Counted from the stretch's first letter, positions 35,962 through 46,208 are shown. The stretch: 64,000 bases of DNA from Beijerinckiaceae bacterium (GCA_009773635.1 WSYC01000008.1:42778-106777); one strand, 5' to 3'. A program made the numbers and translations. Notes: a model not told the origin generated them from the sequence alone.

Positions 35962-37164
35962 TCACACCGCCGCGAGCGCCGCCGCCAGATCCGCCTTGAG
36001 ATCGCCGGGGTGTTCGAGGCCGATCGAGAGCCGCACCAGTCCTTCGCTGACGCCCATCGACTCCCGGACCTCCGGCGCGAACCGCTGATGCGTCGTCGTC
36101 GCCGGGTGCACCGCGAGACTCTTGGCGTCGCCGAGATTGTTGGAAATGCGGAAAATCCTGAGCGCGTTGAGAAAGCGGTAGGCGCCGGCCTTGCCGCCCT
36201 TGATCTCCAGCGTGATCAGCGTCGAGGGTCCGCCCATCTGCCGCGCGATGATCTCCGCCTGCGGGTGATCCTTGCGACCGGGGAAAATCAGCTTCGTTAC
36301 CTTCGCTTCTTCCGCCAGCCAATCCGCCAGCAGGGCAGCGGTGCGCGTCTGGCGCTCGATGCGCAAGGAGAGTGTTTCAAGCCCCTTGAGCAGCACCCAG
36401 GCGTTGAACGGCGACATTGCCGGGCCGGTCTGGCGCAGAAGCGTGTGGACGTAGGTATTGATGAACTCTTCGGAGGCGAGAATGACGCCGCCAAGACAGC
36501 GGCCCTGCCCGTCGATGTGTTTGGTCGCCGAATAGGTGACGCAATCCGCCCCCAGCGCCAGCGGCTTCTGCCACAGCGGGGTTGCGAAGACATTGTCGAC
36601 AACGAGCTTGGCGCCGGCAGCTTTCGCGATTTTCGCGACGGCCTCGATATCGATCACTTCCAGCGTGGGATTGGACGGGCTTTCGAGGAAAAACACCTTG
36701 GTATTCGGCCGGATTGCCGCCTGCCATGCCGCGAGATCGGTGCCGTCAACGAGCGTTGATTCCACGCCGTAGCGCGGCAGATGCTCTTCCACGACATAGC
36801 GGCAGGAGCCGAACAGCGCCCGCGCCGCGACCACATGATCGCCCGCGCGCACGAGACCCATCAGCGCGGCGGTGACAGCCGCCATGCCGGTGGCCGTGGC
36901 GCGGGCAGCTTCCGCGCCTTCGAGCATGGCAATACGCTTTTCAAACATGCCGACGGTGGGGTTCGAGAAGCGGGCGTAGATATAGCCGGGGTCCTCGCCG
37001 ACGAAGCGCTTCTCGCATTGCTCGGCGCTGTCATAAACGTGGCCCTGCGTCAGGAACAGGGCTTCCGAGGTCTCGTTGAACTGCGAGCGCAGCGTGCCGC
37101 CGTGGACAAGCTCGGTCTCGAAATGGAGGCTGTTGCCCATTGCGGAAAAATTCTGGTTGGCCAC
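35962..37164 (-). CDS. metZ: O-succinylhomoserine sulfhydrylase
   Basis: A 400-residue PLP enzyme that makes homocysteine from O-succinylhomoserine and sulfide. The PLP lysine is in TYSATKHIDGQGRCLGG, which with the ETELVHGGTLRSQFNETSEALFLTQG start is typical of MetZ. SLAVHPATTTHQRF and VRLSIGLEHPGDL close it. It converges with the rhodanese gene (5-base gap). No SAM-II riboswitch-like sequence was seen in the 134 bases upstream, although a 12-base palindrome is there. Confidence 0.93.
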   Translation of the reverse strand: MANQNFSAMGNSLHFETELVHGGTLRSQFNETSEALFLTQGHVYDSAEQCEKRFVGEDPGYIYARFSNPTVGMFEKRIAMLEGAEAARATATGMAAVTAALMGLVRAGDHVVAARALFGSCRYVVEEHLPRYGVESTLVDGTDLAAWQAAIRPNTKVFFLESPSNPTLEVIDIEAVAKIAKAAGAKLVVDNVFATPLWQKPLALGADCVTYSATKHIDGQGRCLGGVILASEEFINTYVHTLLRQTGPAMSPFNAWVLLKGLETLSLRIERQTRTAALLADWLAEEAKVTKLIFPGRKDHPQAEIIARQMGGPSTLITLEIKGGKAGAYRFLNALRIFRISNNLGDAKSLAVHPATTTHQRFAPEVRESMGVSEGLVRLSIGLEHPGDLKADLAAALAAV

Positions 37165-37228
37165 GGCTCATCCTCGCTCACACATCAACGGCGGCGACCA
37201 TAGGCGAAATCAGATCGTTCGTAAAGAC

Positions 37229-37240
37229 GGACAAATGTCC
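37229..37240. promoter_or_regulatory. Palindrome upstream of metZ
   Basis: GGACAAATGTCC is a perfect inverted repeat (GGACA/TGTCC, two-base spacer) 65 bases upstream of the metZ start. It is a candidate operator; the regulator is unknown. Confidence 0.35.
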
Positions 37241-37298
37241 CTTTTGCCGGAATTTCGTGCAGGACGTTCGCTAAACCGGCCGGGATAGGGGTGCGCTC

Positions 37299-38114
37299 CT
37301 ACTTCCCCCGGAAGACCGGTTTGCGTTTTTCCGCGAAGGCCTTGCGGCCTTCCGCATAGTCCTCGCTCTGGAAACAGGCGAGTTCAGCGGCATGGCACGC
37401 CGCAAGATCACGCGTGCCGGGTTCAGCGGTTGCGGTCGTGACCGCCAGCTTGATGGCAGCGATCGTCAGCGGCGCATTGCCTGCGATCAGCGCTGCGGTT
37501 TCCGCGACCGTGGCCGCCAGCGCCCCGGGAGCCACGAGCGTGTTGATGAGGTTCATGTCGCGGACTTCAGCGGCCTCGAACAGCCGGGCGGTGAAGAAGA
37601 TTTCCTTCGCGCGCGAGGGGCCGACAATGCTGACCAACCGGCTGATGCCGGGATAATCGTAGCCGACGCCGAGTTTCGCGGCCGGAATCGCAAAACGCGC
37701 ATCCATCGCGGCGATGCGGATGTCGCAGCTCACAGCCAGCGCCATGCCGCCGCCGACGCAGAAGCCCTCGATCATCGCGATCGTGGGTTTGGCGATCTCC
37801 GAGAGGCGATCCATCGCGCGTTCGCAGGCCAGATTATACGTGTTGACGGCCTCCGGAGAGGAACGCATCGCATCGAATTCAGAGATATCCGCGCCCGAGG
37901 CAAAGGCTTTTCCGCCCTCGCCGCGTACGACGATGCAACGAACCGTGGAATCACTTTCCAGCTGATCCAGCGCATCGCCGAGTTGCTGCCACATCGCGAA
38001 ATTCAGCGCATTACGGCGCGCAGGATTATCGATGACGAGTGTGGCGATCGGCCCGTCGATCTCGACCCGGATGCGGCCTGCGGCCGGGAGGGATGCGGAG
38101 TTGCTCATGGCCAT
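37299..38114 (-). CDS. Enoyl-CoA hydratase/isomerase family protein
   Basis: A 271-residue crotonase-fold protein. The oxyanion-hole segments are RGEGGKAFASGADISEF and EGFCVGGGMALAVSCDIRIA; AKLGVGYDYPGISRLV follows. The position usually held by a second catalytic Glu reads as AAKLGVGYDYPG, so hydratase activity cannot be assumed and isomerase or other crotonase chemistry is possible. It lies downstream of a moxR gene by three bases (same strand), probably in one transcript. Confidence 0.88.
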   Translation of the reverse strand: MAMSNSASLPAAGRIRVEIDGPIATLVIDNPARRNALNFAMWQQLGDALDQLESDSTVRCIVVRGEGGKAFASGADISEFDAMRSSPEAVNTYNLACERAMDRLSEIAKPTIAMIEGFCVGGGMALAVSCDIRIAAMDARFAIPAAKLGVGYDYPGISRLVSIVGPSRAKEIFFTARLFEAAEVRDMNLINTLVAPGALAATVAETAALIAGNAPLTIAAIKLAVTTATAEPGTRDLAACHAAELACFQSEDYAEGRKAFAEKRKPVFRGK

Positions 38115-38117
38115 CCG

Positions 38118-38960
<843 letters not shown>

Positions 38961-39073
38961 GGAGAGTTCCTTCTTCGCCGCAGTTGTGGACGGGCACCGG
39001 GGTAGGGGTCAAGAGGCAGCCGCATCAACACGCCGGGTTGACGACAGCAAGGCTTTGAGGCTCATCTTGCGCC

Positions 39074-40252
39074 ATGCTTCTCAATTTCTTCACAGCGCTG
39101 CGTGCCGCGAAGGTGCCTGTCAGTCTCCGGGAATACCTGAACCTGCTCGACGGACTGAAGCAGGATCTTGCCGGTTCGTCGGTCGAGGACTTCTACTATC
39201 TCGCGCGTGCCGTGCTGGTGAAAGACGAGCGCAACCTCGACAGGTTCGACCGGGTGTTCGGCGAGGTCTTTCGCGGGCTTGAAGACGGCGGCATTGACGG
39301 CGTGCCCACCTCGGAAATCCCCGAGGACTGGTTGCGCAAGCTCGCCGAGAAATACATGACCGAGGAGGAGAGGCGGGAGATCGAGGCGCTGGGCTGGGAC
39401 AAGCTGTGGGAGACGCTGCGCCAGCGCCTCGCCGAGCAGAAGAAGCGCCATCAGGGCGGCTCGAAATGGATCGGCACGGCGGGAACTTCTCCCTTCGGCG
39501 CCTATGGCTACAACCCCGAGGGCGTGCGGATCGGGCAGGACCGTAACCGTAATTTCGGTGCCGTGAAGGTGTGGGACAAGCGCGAGTTCCGCGATCTCGA
39601 CGGCAAGGCCGAGCTTGGCACGCGCACCATCAAGATCGCGCTCCGACGGCTGCGCAAGTTCGCCCGCACGGGCGCGCTTGACGAGCTTGATCTCGATGGC
39701 ACCATCAAGGGATCGGCGCATCGGGGCTATCTCGATGTCAGGATGCGGCCCGAGCGCCGCAATGCCGTGAAGGTTCTGCTGCTGCTCGATATCGGCGGCT
39801 CGATGGACTGGCATGTCGAGCAGGTCGACGAGCTGTTCTCGGCGGCAAAAGCCGAGTTCAAGCATTTCGAGCATTTCTATTTCCACAACTGCCTTTACGA
39901 GCGGGTGTGGAAGGAAAACCACCGTCGCGACGCATCGAGCCTGCCAACGGTGGATCTCCTGCGCACCTATGGCTCGGATTACCGCGTGGTGTTCGTCGGC
40001 GACGCCTCGATGAGCCCCTACGAGATCATCCAGCCTGGCGGTTCGGTCGAGCATGTCAACGAGGAGGCCGGAAACGTCTGGCTCCAGCGCGTGCTCGATC
40101 ATTTCCCCAGAACGGTCTGGCTGAACCCGTTGCCGGACGACGGCTGGCACTACGGCCATTCGATCCAGATGATCCGCCAGCAGTTCGAGGGGCGTATGTT
40201 TCCGCTGACCCTTGAAGGCCTCGACAACGCGATGCGGGCGCTCAGCCGCTAG
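39074..40252 (+). CDS. VWA domain protein (CoxE-like)
   Basis: A 392-residue cytoplasmic protein with a C-terminal VWA/CoxE-like domain; the MIDAS-like motif DIGGSMDWH is at about residue 239, and THSEY-type residues FVGDASMSPYEI close it. The N-terminal ~200 residues (SLREYLNLLDGLKQDL, SKWIGTAGTSPFGAYGYNPEGVRIG) match VWA partners of MoxR ATPases. Together they probably remodel an unidentified oxidoreductase or metalloenzyme. It is divergent from moxR across 113 bases. Confidence 0.9.
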   Translation: MLLNFFTALRAAKVPVSLREYLNLLDGLKQDLAGSSVEDFYYLARAVLVKDERNLDRFDRVFGEVFRGLEDGGIDGVPTSEIPEDWLRKLAEKYMTEEERREIEALGWDKLWETLRQRLAEQKKRHQGGSKWIGTAGTSPFGAYGYNPEGVRIGQDRNRNFGAVKVWDKREFRDLDGKAELGTRTIKIALRRLRKFARTGALDELDLDGTIKGSAHRGYLDVRMRPERRNAVKVLLLLDIGGSMDWHVEQVDELFSAAKAEFKHFEHFYFHNCLYERVWKENHRRDASSLPTVDLLRTYGSDYRVVFVGDASMSPYEIIQPGGSVEHVNEEAGNVWLQRVLDHFPRTVWLNPLPDDGWHYGHSIQMIRQQFEGRMFPLTLEGLDNAMRALSR

Positions 40253-40441
40253 GGCGAAGCCTCATGAAGGAAGGCGATACTGAATTTATCCGGGACGTCT
40301 GCCTGCCCGGAACGGCTGCGTGAGCAGCTTGTCCAGCCGCTGCTCTGCATTCCCCCGCAAGGTCTCAAGCCCGATGACGACATCAGCGTCTCCCGGCACG
40401 GGCTCGGGGCGATACGTGGCAAAATCCGGTCCCGGACGGGT

Positions 40442-42607
40442 TCATTCGGCATGGTGGTCTCCCCGCTCCCAGCGATGAAACCGCGCGATCCAGCCGAGCA
40501 CCCGCTCGGGTGCATGCGCCTTTTTCCAGGCCCCTGCCGTGTACTTATTGGCTTCAGTCAACGTCGGATAGGCGTGGATCGTTCCGAGAATCTTGTTCAG
40601 TCCCAGCCCGTGCTTCATCGCCAGCACGACTTCGGCAAGAAGATCGCCGGCGTGTTCGCCCACGATGGTGGCACCGAGAATGCGATCCTTGCCGGGAGTG
40701 GTCAGAACCTTGACGAAGCCCTCGGTGGCACCATCCGCGATCGCGCGATCAAGCTCATGCATTGCAAAATGCGTGACCTCGAAGGCAATGCCCTTCTCGC
40801 GGGCCTCGCGCTCGTTGAGGCCGACGCGGGCAATTTCGGGATCGAGAAAGGTCGTCGCAGGCAAAACCGAATAGTCGACCTTGAACCGCCAGAAGCGCCC
40901 GAACAGCGCGTTCACCGCTGCGTGCCAGCCCTGATGCCCGGCGGCATGGGTCAACTGATAGGGGCCGGCGACATCCCCGGCGGCAAGGATATTCGGGAAG
41001 ATGGTTTCGAGATAGTCGTTGGTTTGAACCACCCGGCCGACGGGAATGCCGAGGGCTTCAAGGCCGTAGCCTTCGAGCCGGGCTACACGCCCGGTGGCGA
41101 TGATCAAGGCATCGAAGGTGAGGGTATTTTCGCGGCCATCCTGTTCCACAACCAGCGTTTTTTCGCCGTTTATCACCGCGCAGCGGAGCGCGCGACAGCC
41201 GGTGAGAACGCTAACGCCATCGGCCTCCAGACTGGCCCGCGCCAGAGCTGAAACGTCATCATCCTCGCGCAGGAGGAGACGGTCCGCCATTTCAACTTGC
41301 GTCACCGCAGCTCCGAGCCGCGCAAAGCTCTGGGCGAGTTCGCAGCCGATCGGGCCGCCGCCCAGCAGCACAATCCGGCGGGGGATTTCATTCAGCTCGG
41401 CAAAGGCATCCCAGAGCGTATCGGAGGTGAGATAGCCGACCTCATCGAGCCCCGGCAGCGGCGGCACGAACGGGCGCGCACCCGTCGCAATGATGATCGA
41501 GCGCGTCGTCAGCCGCGTGGTGGTGCCATCCGCATGGGTGATCTCGACCGTCCATGGATCGAGGATCGCCGCGCGCCCGGTGGCGACCTCAACACCAAGG
41601 CCGGTATAGCGCTCGACCGAATCATGCGGCGCGATCTCGGCAATCACCCGGTGAATGCGCGCCATGACATCGCGGAAATCGAGTGTCGGCGCTGTTGCCC
41701 GCAACCCGTAGCGGTCCGCGTGGCGGATCTGATGCGCAAGTTTTGCGCTGCGGATCAGCGCCTTGGAAGGCACGCAACCGTAGTTCAGGCAATCGCCGCC
41801 CATCCTGTGCGCTTCGATCAGCGTCACTTTTGCGCGCACGGCAGCCGCGACATAGGCGGTGACGAGTCCGGCCGCGCCGGCGCCGATGACGATCAGGTTG
41901 CGATCGAACCGCGCCGGCCGTGTAAACCCGGCATAGATCCTCCGCTTGCGCAGCAAGGTCACGAGCGCCCTTCCGATCCAGGGCAGCAAGCCCAGGGCGG
42001 CAAACGAGGCCAGCAGCGGCAGCGACAGGATGCCGGACAGGCTGTCGATTTCGGCGATGCGGGTGCCGGCATTCACATAGACAAGCGTGGCCGGAAACAT
42101 GCCGATCTGGCTGACCCAGTAAAAGGTCCACGCGAGCATCCGTGTCAGGCCCATCAGCAGGTTGATGACGAGAAACGGCAGAACGGGGATGAGCCGGAGC
42201 GTGAAGAGATAGAAGGCCCCGTCACGCGCGATGCCCGCGTTCACGGCGCGCATGCGGGGTTCGAAACGTTGTGCAACCGCATCCCGCAGCAGATACCGCG
42301 AGATCAGGAAGGCGCAGGTTGCGCCGAGCGTCGAGGCGAAGGAGACCAGCACAACGCCCTTTGTCAGCCCGAACAGCGCGCCGCCAGCCAGCGTCAGCAC
42401 CGCAGCGCCGGGGATCGAGAGCGCCGCGACGAGCACGTAGAGGCCGAAATAGAGCGCCATCGCCGTGGTGGGGCGCGCTTCGATCCAGCCCGCGAGCACC
42501 GAGCGCTGATCGCGCAGCATCGCAAGATCGAAGGCTCGGTGGAGATCGAACCCCCACGCCAGCATGAGGGCGCCAAGGAGGATGACGAGAACGATTGATT
42601 TGCGCAT
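40442..42607 (-). CDS. VTT (TVP38/TMEM64) domain fused to a mercuric-reductase-like flavoprotein
   Basis: A 721-residue fusion. Residues ~1-235 form a VTT/DedA-related membrane domain (AALSIPGAAVLTLAGGALFG, ATCAFLISRYLLRDAV, PFLVINLLMGLTRM). Residues ~236-721 form a class I pyridine-nucleotide disulfide oxidoreductase: FAD site VIGAGAAGLVTAYVAAA, redox disulfide GGDCLNYGCVPSKAL near residue 270, NAD site GGGPIGCELAQSFARLG, and dimer domain HAYPTLTEANKYTAG. No heavy-metal-binding NmerA region or terminal Cys pair is seen, so mercury reduction is doubtful. It starts right after the CDP-alcohol transferase stop. Confidence 0.88.
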   Translation of the reverse strand: MRKSIVLVILLGALMLAWGFDLHRAFDLAMLRDQRSVLAGWIEARPTTAMALYFGLYVLVAALSIPGAAVLTLAGGALFGLTKGVVLVSFASTLGATCAFLISRYLLRDAVAQRFEPRMRAVNAGIARDGAFYLFTLRLIPVLPFLVINLLMGLTRMLAWTFYWVSQIGMFPATLVYVNAGTRIAEIDSLSGILSLPLLASFAALGLLPWIGRALVTLLRKRRIYAGFTRPARFDRNLIVIGAGAAGLVTAYVAAAVRAKVTLIEAHRMGGDCLNYGCVPSKALIRSAKLAHQIRHADRYGLRATAPTLDFRDVMARIHRVIAEIAPHDSVERYTGLGVEVATGRAAILDPWTVEITHADGTTTRLTTRSIIIATGARPFVPPLPGLDEVGYLTSDTLWDAFAELNEIPRRIVLLGGGPIGCELAQSFARLGAAVTQVEMADRLLLREDDDVSALARASLEADGVSVLTGCRALRCAVINGEKTLVVEQDGRENTLTFDALIIATGRVARLEGYGLEALGIPVGRVVQTNDYLETIFPNILAAGDVAGPYQLTHAAGHQGWHAAVNALFGRFWRFKVDYSVLPATTFLDPEIARVGLNEREAREKGIAFEVTHFAMHELDRAIADGATEGFVKVLTTPGKDRILGATIVGEHAGDLLAEVVLAMKHGLGLNKILGTIHAYPTLTEANKYTAGAWKKAHAPERVLGWIARFHRWERGDHHAE

Positions 42608-43222
42608 TTATGGCGGTTCCCGTCGAAAGACGGCCCGCGCTTCAAGCGTCCGCGTCACCGCAGTCAGCACGCACAGACCCGCGAAGATATAGGCCATCCA
42701 CCAGAACCACCCCGGTTTCAGACAGGCGAGGACGAAGAACGCGATCGTTTCCGCGCCTTCCGTCAACCCGCCAACGAAGTAGAAGCTCTTCTTGCCCCGA
42801 ATATCCGTGGAGATCCCACGCTTGGCGGCCAGGACCGCAAAGGCAAGGAAGCTGGTCCCGGACAGGACGAAGCCCGCCAGCAGCACCAGTGCAGGCACGG
42901 CGTTATCCGGGTGCAAGAGTCCAAATCCGACGGGAATGGCGGCATAGAAGACAAAATCCAGCGTGATATCGAGATAACCACCGAAATCGGTCTGCCTTGT
43001 CTGGCGCGCAACCGCCCCATCAAGCCCGTCCGCGAGCCGGGAAAGTGCGATGAGCGCCAGCCCCCAAATCGTGTGGCCAAGCGCGATGGCTCCGGCAGCC
43101 GCGAGACCCGCGGCAAGGCCGGCGACCGTGATCTGATTGGCGCTGAACCCGAGCCGGACGAGCGGTATCGCGAGGCGCGCGAGCGGCCGATCGATCAGAG
43201 GGCGGAGCTTGGCATCAAACAT
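42608..43222 (-). CDS. CDP-alcohol phosphatidyltransferase family protein
   Basis: A 204-residue membrane enzyme with the family motif DGLDGAVARQTRQTDFGGYLDITLD (D-G-x2-A-R-x8-G-x3-D-x3-D). These enzymes join a CDP-alcohol to a second alcohol in phospholipid or related synthesis; the acceptor is not clear. About five to six membrane segments are visible. I place the start at ATG 43222 (MFDAKLRPLIDR); a longer in-frame reading starts at 43276. It immediately precedes the VTT-flavoprotein gene (no gap). Confidence 0.88.
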   Translation of the reverse strand: MFDAKLRPLIDRPLARLAIPLVRLGFSANQITVAGLAAGLAAAGAIALGHTIWGLALIALSRLADGLDGAVARQTRQTDFGGYLDITLDFVFYAAIPVGFGLLHPDNAVPALVLLAGFVLSGTSFLAFAVLAAKRGISTDIRGKKSFYFVGGLTEGAETIAFFVLACLKPGWFWWMAYIFAGLCVLTAVTRTLEARAVFRREPP

Positions 43223-43322
43223 CGCGATGATGTTGGCGGAAGCTGCCGCCCGCGTCAAAGCGCCGCGCGCTGCCACGCGGGCTTTTGTGAAGTCCGCGCG
43301 TCACATCTGCGTTATCCGGCCA

Positions 43323-44603
43323 TCAGGCGCGTGCCGACGCCATGGCGGCTTCCATCCGGTTCAGACCCTCTTCGAGAACAGCGTCGGAGACGGTGAGCGG
43401 CACGAGGTTGCGGACCGTATTGCCTGCGGTGCCACAGGACAGCATGATCACGCCTTCGACCAGCCCGTTCTGCAGCACGCGCCTGGTGGCATCCGCATCC
43501 GGCTCGCCCGAGGTCGTGACGACATCGAAGGCGATCATCGCGCCGGGGCCGCGGATATTGGCGATAGGCACGCTGTCATTCCGCTGGGCGATTTTCGCAA
43601 GCCGCGTCTTGATCTTGAGGCCGATCTCGTTGGCGCGGGCCAGAAGCCGTTCCTCCTCGATGATATCGAGCACAGCAAGTGCCGCCGCGCATCCCACGGG
43701 GGAGCCGGCATAGGTGCCGCCAAGGCCGCCGGGCTCAACGGTATCCATGATTGCGGCGCGTCCGAGCACGCCTGAAAGCGGGAAGCCGCCGGCAAGGGAT
43801 TTCGCCATTACCACGAGATCCGGCTCGACGCCGGAATGCTCGATGCCGAACATCTTGCCCGTACGGGCAAAACCGGCCTGAACCTCGTCGGCGATCAACA
43901 GGATGCCATGCTTGTCGCACAGCGCCCGCAGCGCGGCGAAAAGCTCGGGAGGAACCGGATTGAACCCGCCTTCGCCCTGCACGGGCTCGACGATGATCGC
44001 GGCGACGCGATCCGGGCCGATATCCGCCTTGAAGAGGAAATCGAGTGCTTTCAGGCTATCGGCGACCGTGACGTCCTGGGCTTCGTTCGGGAAGGGCAGG
44101 TGGTAGATTTCGCCCGGCAACGGACCGAAGGATTTCTTGTAGGGCAGCACCTTTCCGGTCAGACCCATGGTCAGCATCGTCCGGCCATGGAACGCGCCGG
44201 TAAAGGCAATCACGCCCGCGCGCCCCGTGGCCGCACGCGCGATCTTGACCGCGTTTTCAACGGCCTCGGCGCCGGTGGTGAAGAGAATGGTCTTGGCTGG
44301 CCCCTTGAAGGGCGCCAGTGCATTCAGCCGCTCGCAGAGCGCGATATAGGGCTCGTAAGCTGTGACCTGAAAGGCGGCATGAGTGAAGGTTTCGAGCTGC
44401 GCTGCAACCGCCGCCATCACGCGGGGGTGGCGATGCCCGGTGTTGAGCACGGCGATGCCGCCCGCGAAATCGACGTAATGCTTGCCCTCGACATCCCAGA
44501 TCTCGGCGTTCTCGGCGCGGGCAATGTGAACGGGATGTGCGGTCGCAACCCCGCGCGGAACAGCGGCGAGACGACGGGCGGCGAGGCTGGCATTGATCGA
44601 CAT
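43323..44603 (-). CDS. gabT: 4-aminobutyrate aminotransferase
   Basis: A 426-residue class III aminotransferase converting GABA and 2-oxoglutarate to succinate semialdehyde and glutamate. The PLP lysine is in MAKSLAGGFPLSG near residue 267, the Asp in LIADEVQAGFARTG; VDFAGGIAVLNTGHRHP and TGAEAVENAVKIAR fit GabT. I place the start at ATG 44603 (MSINASLAARR). No gabD lies next to it. A LysR gene diverges upstream. Related omega-aminotransferases (5-aminovalerate) cannot be excluded. Confidence 0.93.
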   Translation of the reverse strand: MSINASLAARRLAAVPRGVATAHPVHIARAENAEIWDVEGKHYVDFAGGIAVLNTGHRHPRVMAAVAAQLETFTHAAFQVTAYEPYIALCERLNALAPFKGPAKTILFTTGAEAVENAVKIARAATGRAGVIAFTGAFHGRTMLTMGLTGKVLPYKKSFGPLPGEIYHLPFPNEAQDVTVADSLKALDFLFKADIGPDRVAAIIVEPVQGEGGFNPVPPELFAALRALCDKHGILLIADEVQAGFARTGKMFGIEHSGVEPDLVVMAKSLAGGFPLSGVLGRAAIMDTVEPGGLGGTYAGSPVGCAAALAVLDIIEEERLLARANEIGLKIKTRLAKIAQRNDSVPIANIRGPGAMIAFDVVTTSGEPDADATRRVLQNGLVEGVIMLSCGTAGNTVRNLVPLTVSDAVLEEGLNRMEAAMASARA

Positions 44604-44733
44604 GGCGGCTCCGGGGTGAAGAACGGGCAGGAACGACCGGCATTTCCGGTGTCTTGGGTGAGATAACCACAGTTTCCGGCGGGCAGGTATGACATTCCTT
44701 TCTCCAGAGTGGTGCTTTGAGTGCACCGCTGGT

Positions 44734-45768
44734 ATGATTGAGGGATCCGTGCGACCGTCTTCAACAGGTGCGGGGAGGCAGGTGCGTGGGGAGGAGTGTC
44801 GTTTGCGATCCGCGAAACCGGGACCTGACGAGGATACAGCGGCAAAGGCACGTGGCCGCCTGCCGCCGCTGTCGATGGTGCGCGCTTTCGAGGCAGTCAG
44901 CCGGCTCGGATCGATGCGCAAGGCGGCGGAGGATATCAACCTCAGCCATACCGTTATTTCGCGGCACGTGCGCAATCTCGAGGCGTGGCTCGGCACGCGT
45001 CTGGTGGAGGCAGGTCCGCGCGGTGTTTCACTGACGCCCGAGGGCAAGGCCTTTGCCCGCTCCGTCGGCGCAGCCTTTGATCTCATGGCCAAGGCGACAT
45101 CGGAGCTGCGCCCGGCGCGGCACAGTTCGGTGCTCCGCATCTGGTGCGTGCCCGGCCTCGCGACGCGTTGGCTGATGCCGCGCTTCCACCAGCTTCAGCA
45201 GGCGATGCCGTCGATCGAATTCGTTATCCGCGCGACCGATCTTGAACCGGATTTCGCGCATCACGAGGCGGATATCTGCATCCGCTATTCGGATGGACCC
45301 AAGGGCACGCTCCACTGGGTTCTGCTGGAGCGGACGCGGATGTTTCCGGTGGCAAGCCCCGGCTGGATCGCGCGGCATCCAAGCATCTTGCGACCGGAAG
45401 ATCTCGTCGGGCAACCGCTGATCCATGAGGAAAACCACGATCAGTGGCGCCAATGGTTCCGCGCGGTCGGCTGTGGTGATGATATCCGGCTGAACGGGCC
45501 GAGATTATGGTCCGCCAATCTCACGCTTGATGCCGCCGCGACCGGTCAGGGCATCGCGCTGGCGACGCGGTTGATCGCTGCCGATGATCTTGAGACGGGT
45601 CGCTTGGTCGAGCTGCTTAAGACCGATATCCGCCCCGGAGGCTACTATCTTGCTGCGCCGCCCGAACGGTGGAACGAACCGGTGCTGAAACAGTTCCGGG
45701 TTTGGATGGAACAGGCCATCGCGACGACCGGAGGCTGTGACGCACCGGCGGCTCACTGTCAGTGGTAA
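44734..45768 (+). CDS. LysR-family transcriptional regulator (GcvA-like)
   Basis: About 344 residues from ATG 44734. The N-terminal winged helix (LSMVRAFEAVSRLGSMRKAAEDINLSHTVISRHVRNLE pattern; motif LSHTVISRHVRNLEAWLGT) is followed by a LysR effector-binding domain (RIWCVPGLATRWLMPRF). The segment RATDLEPDFAHHEADICIRY matches GcvA-type regulators. An alternative TTG start at 44803 has GGGGAGGAG just before it and gives the shorter usual length; the upstream part reads as unstructured. It diverges from gabT, its likely target. Confidence 0.87.
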   Translation: MIEGSVRPSSTGAGRQVRGEECRLRSAKPGPDEDTAAKARGRLPPLSMVRAFEAVSRLGSMRKAAEDINLSHTVISRHVRNLEAWLGTRLVEAGPRGVSLTPEGKAFARSVGAAFDLMAKATSELRPARHSSVLRIWCVPGLATRWLMPRFHQLQQAMPSIEFVIRATDLEPDFAHHEADICIRYSDGPKGTLHWVLLERTRMFPVASPGWIARHPSILRPEDLVGQPLIHEENHDQWRQWFRAVGCGDDIRLNGPRLWSANLTLDAAATGQGIALATRLIAADDLETGRLVELLKTDIRPGGYYLAAPPERWNEPVLKQFRVWMEQAIATTGGCDAPAAHCQW

Positions 45769-45943
45769 CCCGGCTCTCCATTGACAGCGCCTCCCTCTGA
45801 CCGTGCCGACGAAACGCCTCATCCTTTAGTCGGTCTAGCCAAAGGTATATTGTTCTTTAACATGCATCATGGGTGCAACTGTTTGTGCCCGGGGAGGGCG
45901 CGGCGAAAAACAAAAGTGCCGCCGGAAACAAAGGAACGCTCAA

Positions 45944-46198
45944 ATGAGTGGCAAAGAGGATATTTACTGGCGAAAAACCAGTAAGCTCATGATCACGATG
46001 ATGTCGCTGTGGATTTTTTTCAGCTTTGTCATCCATTTTTTTGTCAATCAGCTCAACGCAATCAAAATAATCGGCTTTCCGCTTGGCTTTTACATGGCCT
46101 CGCAGGGATCGCTGATCATTTTCGTTGTCATGCTGTTCTGGTTTGCGAAGGCGCAGGACAAGATCGACCGCGATAGCGGCGTTGCCGAAGAAGAGTGA
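45944..46198 (+). CDS. DUF4212 small subunit of sodium/solute symporter
   Basis: An 84-residue membrane protein (DUF4212) that pairs with VC_2705-type sodium:solute symporters. It has the start DIYWRKTSKLMITMMSLWIFF, two hydrophobic segments, the FPLGFYMASQGSLIIFVVML block and the charged tail KAQDKIDRDSG. AAAGGAACG precedes ATG 45944. It is 10 bases upstream of the large subunit gene, the standard arrangement. The same family accompanies transporters of monocarboxylates such as acetate. Confidence 0.93.
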   Translation: MSGKEDIYWRKTSKLMITMMSLWIFFSFVIHFFVNQLNAIKIIGFPLGFYMASQGSLIIFVVMLFWFAKAQDKIDRDSGVAEEE

Positions 46199-46208
46199 GG
46201 GGCTGACA

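Noticed and set aside
37165..37298. Possible SAM-II riboswitch before metZ
   Set aside because: The conserved core of SAM-II was not found in either strand of this gap.
40442..42607. Calling the flavoprotein a mercuric reductase
   Set aside because: The redox disulfide is shared by all class I reductases; the NmerA domain and C-terminal Cys pair are missing and no mer genes are near.
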